Shown here one piece after another: positions 63,407 through 64,000 of a stretch of 64,000 nt of DNA. Made by a program: the position numbers and the translations under genes. Every line of letters starts with the position of its first letter. The first letter of the stretch is position 1. Source of the DNA: JBBRMW01 sp965246845 (GTDB lineage: Bacteria > Chloroflexota > Anaerolineae > Aggregatilineales > UBA2796); contig CBDFFR010000014.1 of NCBI GenBank assembly GCA_965246845.1, positions 1-64,000 of the forward strand, given 5' to 3'. The notes under the pieces are model-generated. The model worked only from the letters and a program-made list of their open reading frames with translations. It was not told where the DNA came from and ran no database searches.

Positions 63407-63970
63407 TCATTCAAAGTTGAGATCGCGTGCTTGCTGAATTTGAACGACTGCCTTGCGTATTTCCTTGAGATCACTTTCACTAACATGCAGGGCTAATTCA
63501 GCAAAGATTTTTTCAAGGGGTGAATTTAAAATCACAAGCAGGTTTCCAATATCGCTTCGATAAATGTTTACACGAAACCAATCCTGTTGTCGATACAGTG
63601 ATGGGAGCGCATATAATTTGAGGAGTAGTAGTCCCTCAATTGTTGCGGTTCGGATGGTTTGCTCGACGTACTCTCGCATTTCGCTATGCTTCTGCCGAAC
63701 TTTTTTGAAGAGCGTATTTTTTGTAAGCAAGAAATCTACAGGTAAATTCTCAAACTCCCCGTGTGCAAAGTACAAATTCTGCTCGGTGACTCGAATTTCT
63801 GGCAGTTTTTTGAGTGCTGTTGCGGAAATGATTAAATCAATATCCTTCGTATTCCGATTTGGAACGTATTGCAACATTGCAATTCCATCGACCAATAAAC
63901 AATCGATATTGCGTTTATTCAACAATGCAAGCAACTTTTCCACAGAAGCTGGAAACAGGTCAGGATTCAT
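63407..63970 (-). CDS. nucleotidyltransferase-like protein (upstream sequence outside window)
   Basis: 187 residues. LVDGIAMLQYVPNRNTKDIDLIISATALKKL matches the nucleotidyltransferase core (G..A..Y...R.T.DID) of the minimal or AbiEii-like type. The frame stays open to the window edge (10 more codons), so the true start may be beyond 64000. A separate frame ends in TAG just before the ATG and would be another gene upstream. AT-richer than its neighbours. It might be an antitoxin or toxin partner. Confidence 0.6.
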   Translation of the reverse strand: MNPDLFPASVEKLLALLNKRNIDCLLVDGIAMLQYVPNRNTKDIDLIISATALKKLPEIRVTEQNLYFAHGEFENLPVDFLLTKNTLFKKVRQKHSEMREYVEQTIRTATIEGLLLLKLYALPSLYRQQDWFRVNIYRSDIGNLLVILNSPLEKIFAELALHVSESDLKEIRKAVVQIQQARDLNFE

Positions 63971-64000
63971 GTCTACACCAGTCCAGTTTTTCGGATCGAA

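Overview
The window reads as one contiguous stretch of a GC-rich bacterial chromosome with genes on both strands, almost no phage or transposase content, and many short intergenic palindromes. The mix of families points to a member of the Chloroflexota (Anaerolineae-like): several Hanks-type Ser/Thr kinases with membrane or Thr-rich tails, zinc-ribbon/FHA/VWA/PP2C signalling proteins, YsnF stress proteins, NBR1-type Ig-like domains, and GTAGGGGCGGAC...GTCCGCCC palindromes in many gaps. This assignment is an inference from family content; no rRNA or tRNA is present to confirm it.

Layout. 1-5357 (minus) is an operon for a pyruvate/acetoin-type 2-oxoacid dehydrogenase (E1 alpha, E1 beta, E2) followed by a phosphotriesterase-family hydrolase and a BNR-repeat protein cut by the window edge. 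5491-10808 (plus) is a sugar-uptake operon: DeoR repressor, SIS-domain sugar-phosphate isomerase, Tat-exported binding protein and two ABC permeases, without its own ATPase. 10930-15071 holds an ABC exporter and, divergently, a Ser/Thr kinase with a membrane-embedded PDZ-like/multi-TM tail. 15236-18717 has aconitase and uracil phosphoribosyltransferase. 18714-23327 (minus) has a PH-like membrane protein and a tight operon Cdd1-argH-carA-thiD. 23846-28685 (minus) carries ClpC and two YsnF (DUF2382) stress proteins.

28925-34332 (minus) is the most striking block: FHA/zinc ribbon, PknG-like kinase with zinc ribbons and TPRs, VWA protein, double zinc ribbon protein and PP2C phosphatase. This is a complete phospho-signalling module resembling the TerY-P triad. 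34615-42951 has a glycosyltransferase, a Trm112-like protein, a lipoprotein, a site-2 protease, an AI-2E-type permease, a second ABC exporter and a PhnB-like protein. 43180-50978 (plus) has CTP synthase behind a leader terminator, BirA, and a Ser/Thr kinase overlapping a GAF/PAS histidine kinase. 50980-57971 has an orphan CoA-transferase beta subunit, a LysM protein with a glycosidase-like domain lacking its nucleophile, a phosphoribosyltransferase, an ALDH16-type two-domain aldehyde dehydrogenase and small proteins. 58030-63970 (minus) has a lone HsdR_N-type nuclease domain of AT-rich composition, MutL, a histidine kinase, YgfZ and a nucleotidyltransferase-like protein at the edge.

The dispersed palindromes are the second main theme. 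They sit in at least a dozen gaps, form arrays (for example between the binding-protein and permease genes), and appear to have entered the coding sequence of the E2 linker twice in frame.
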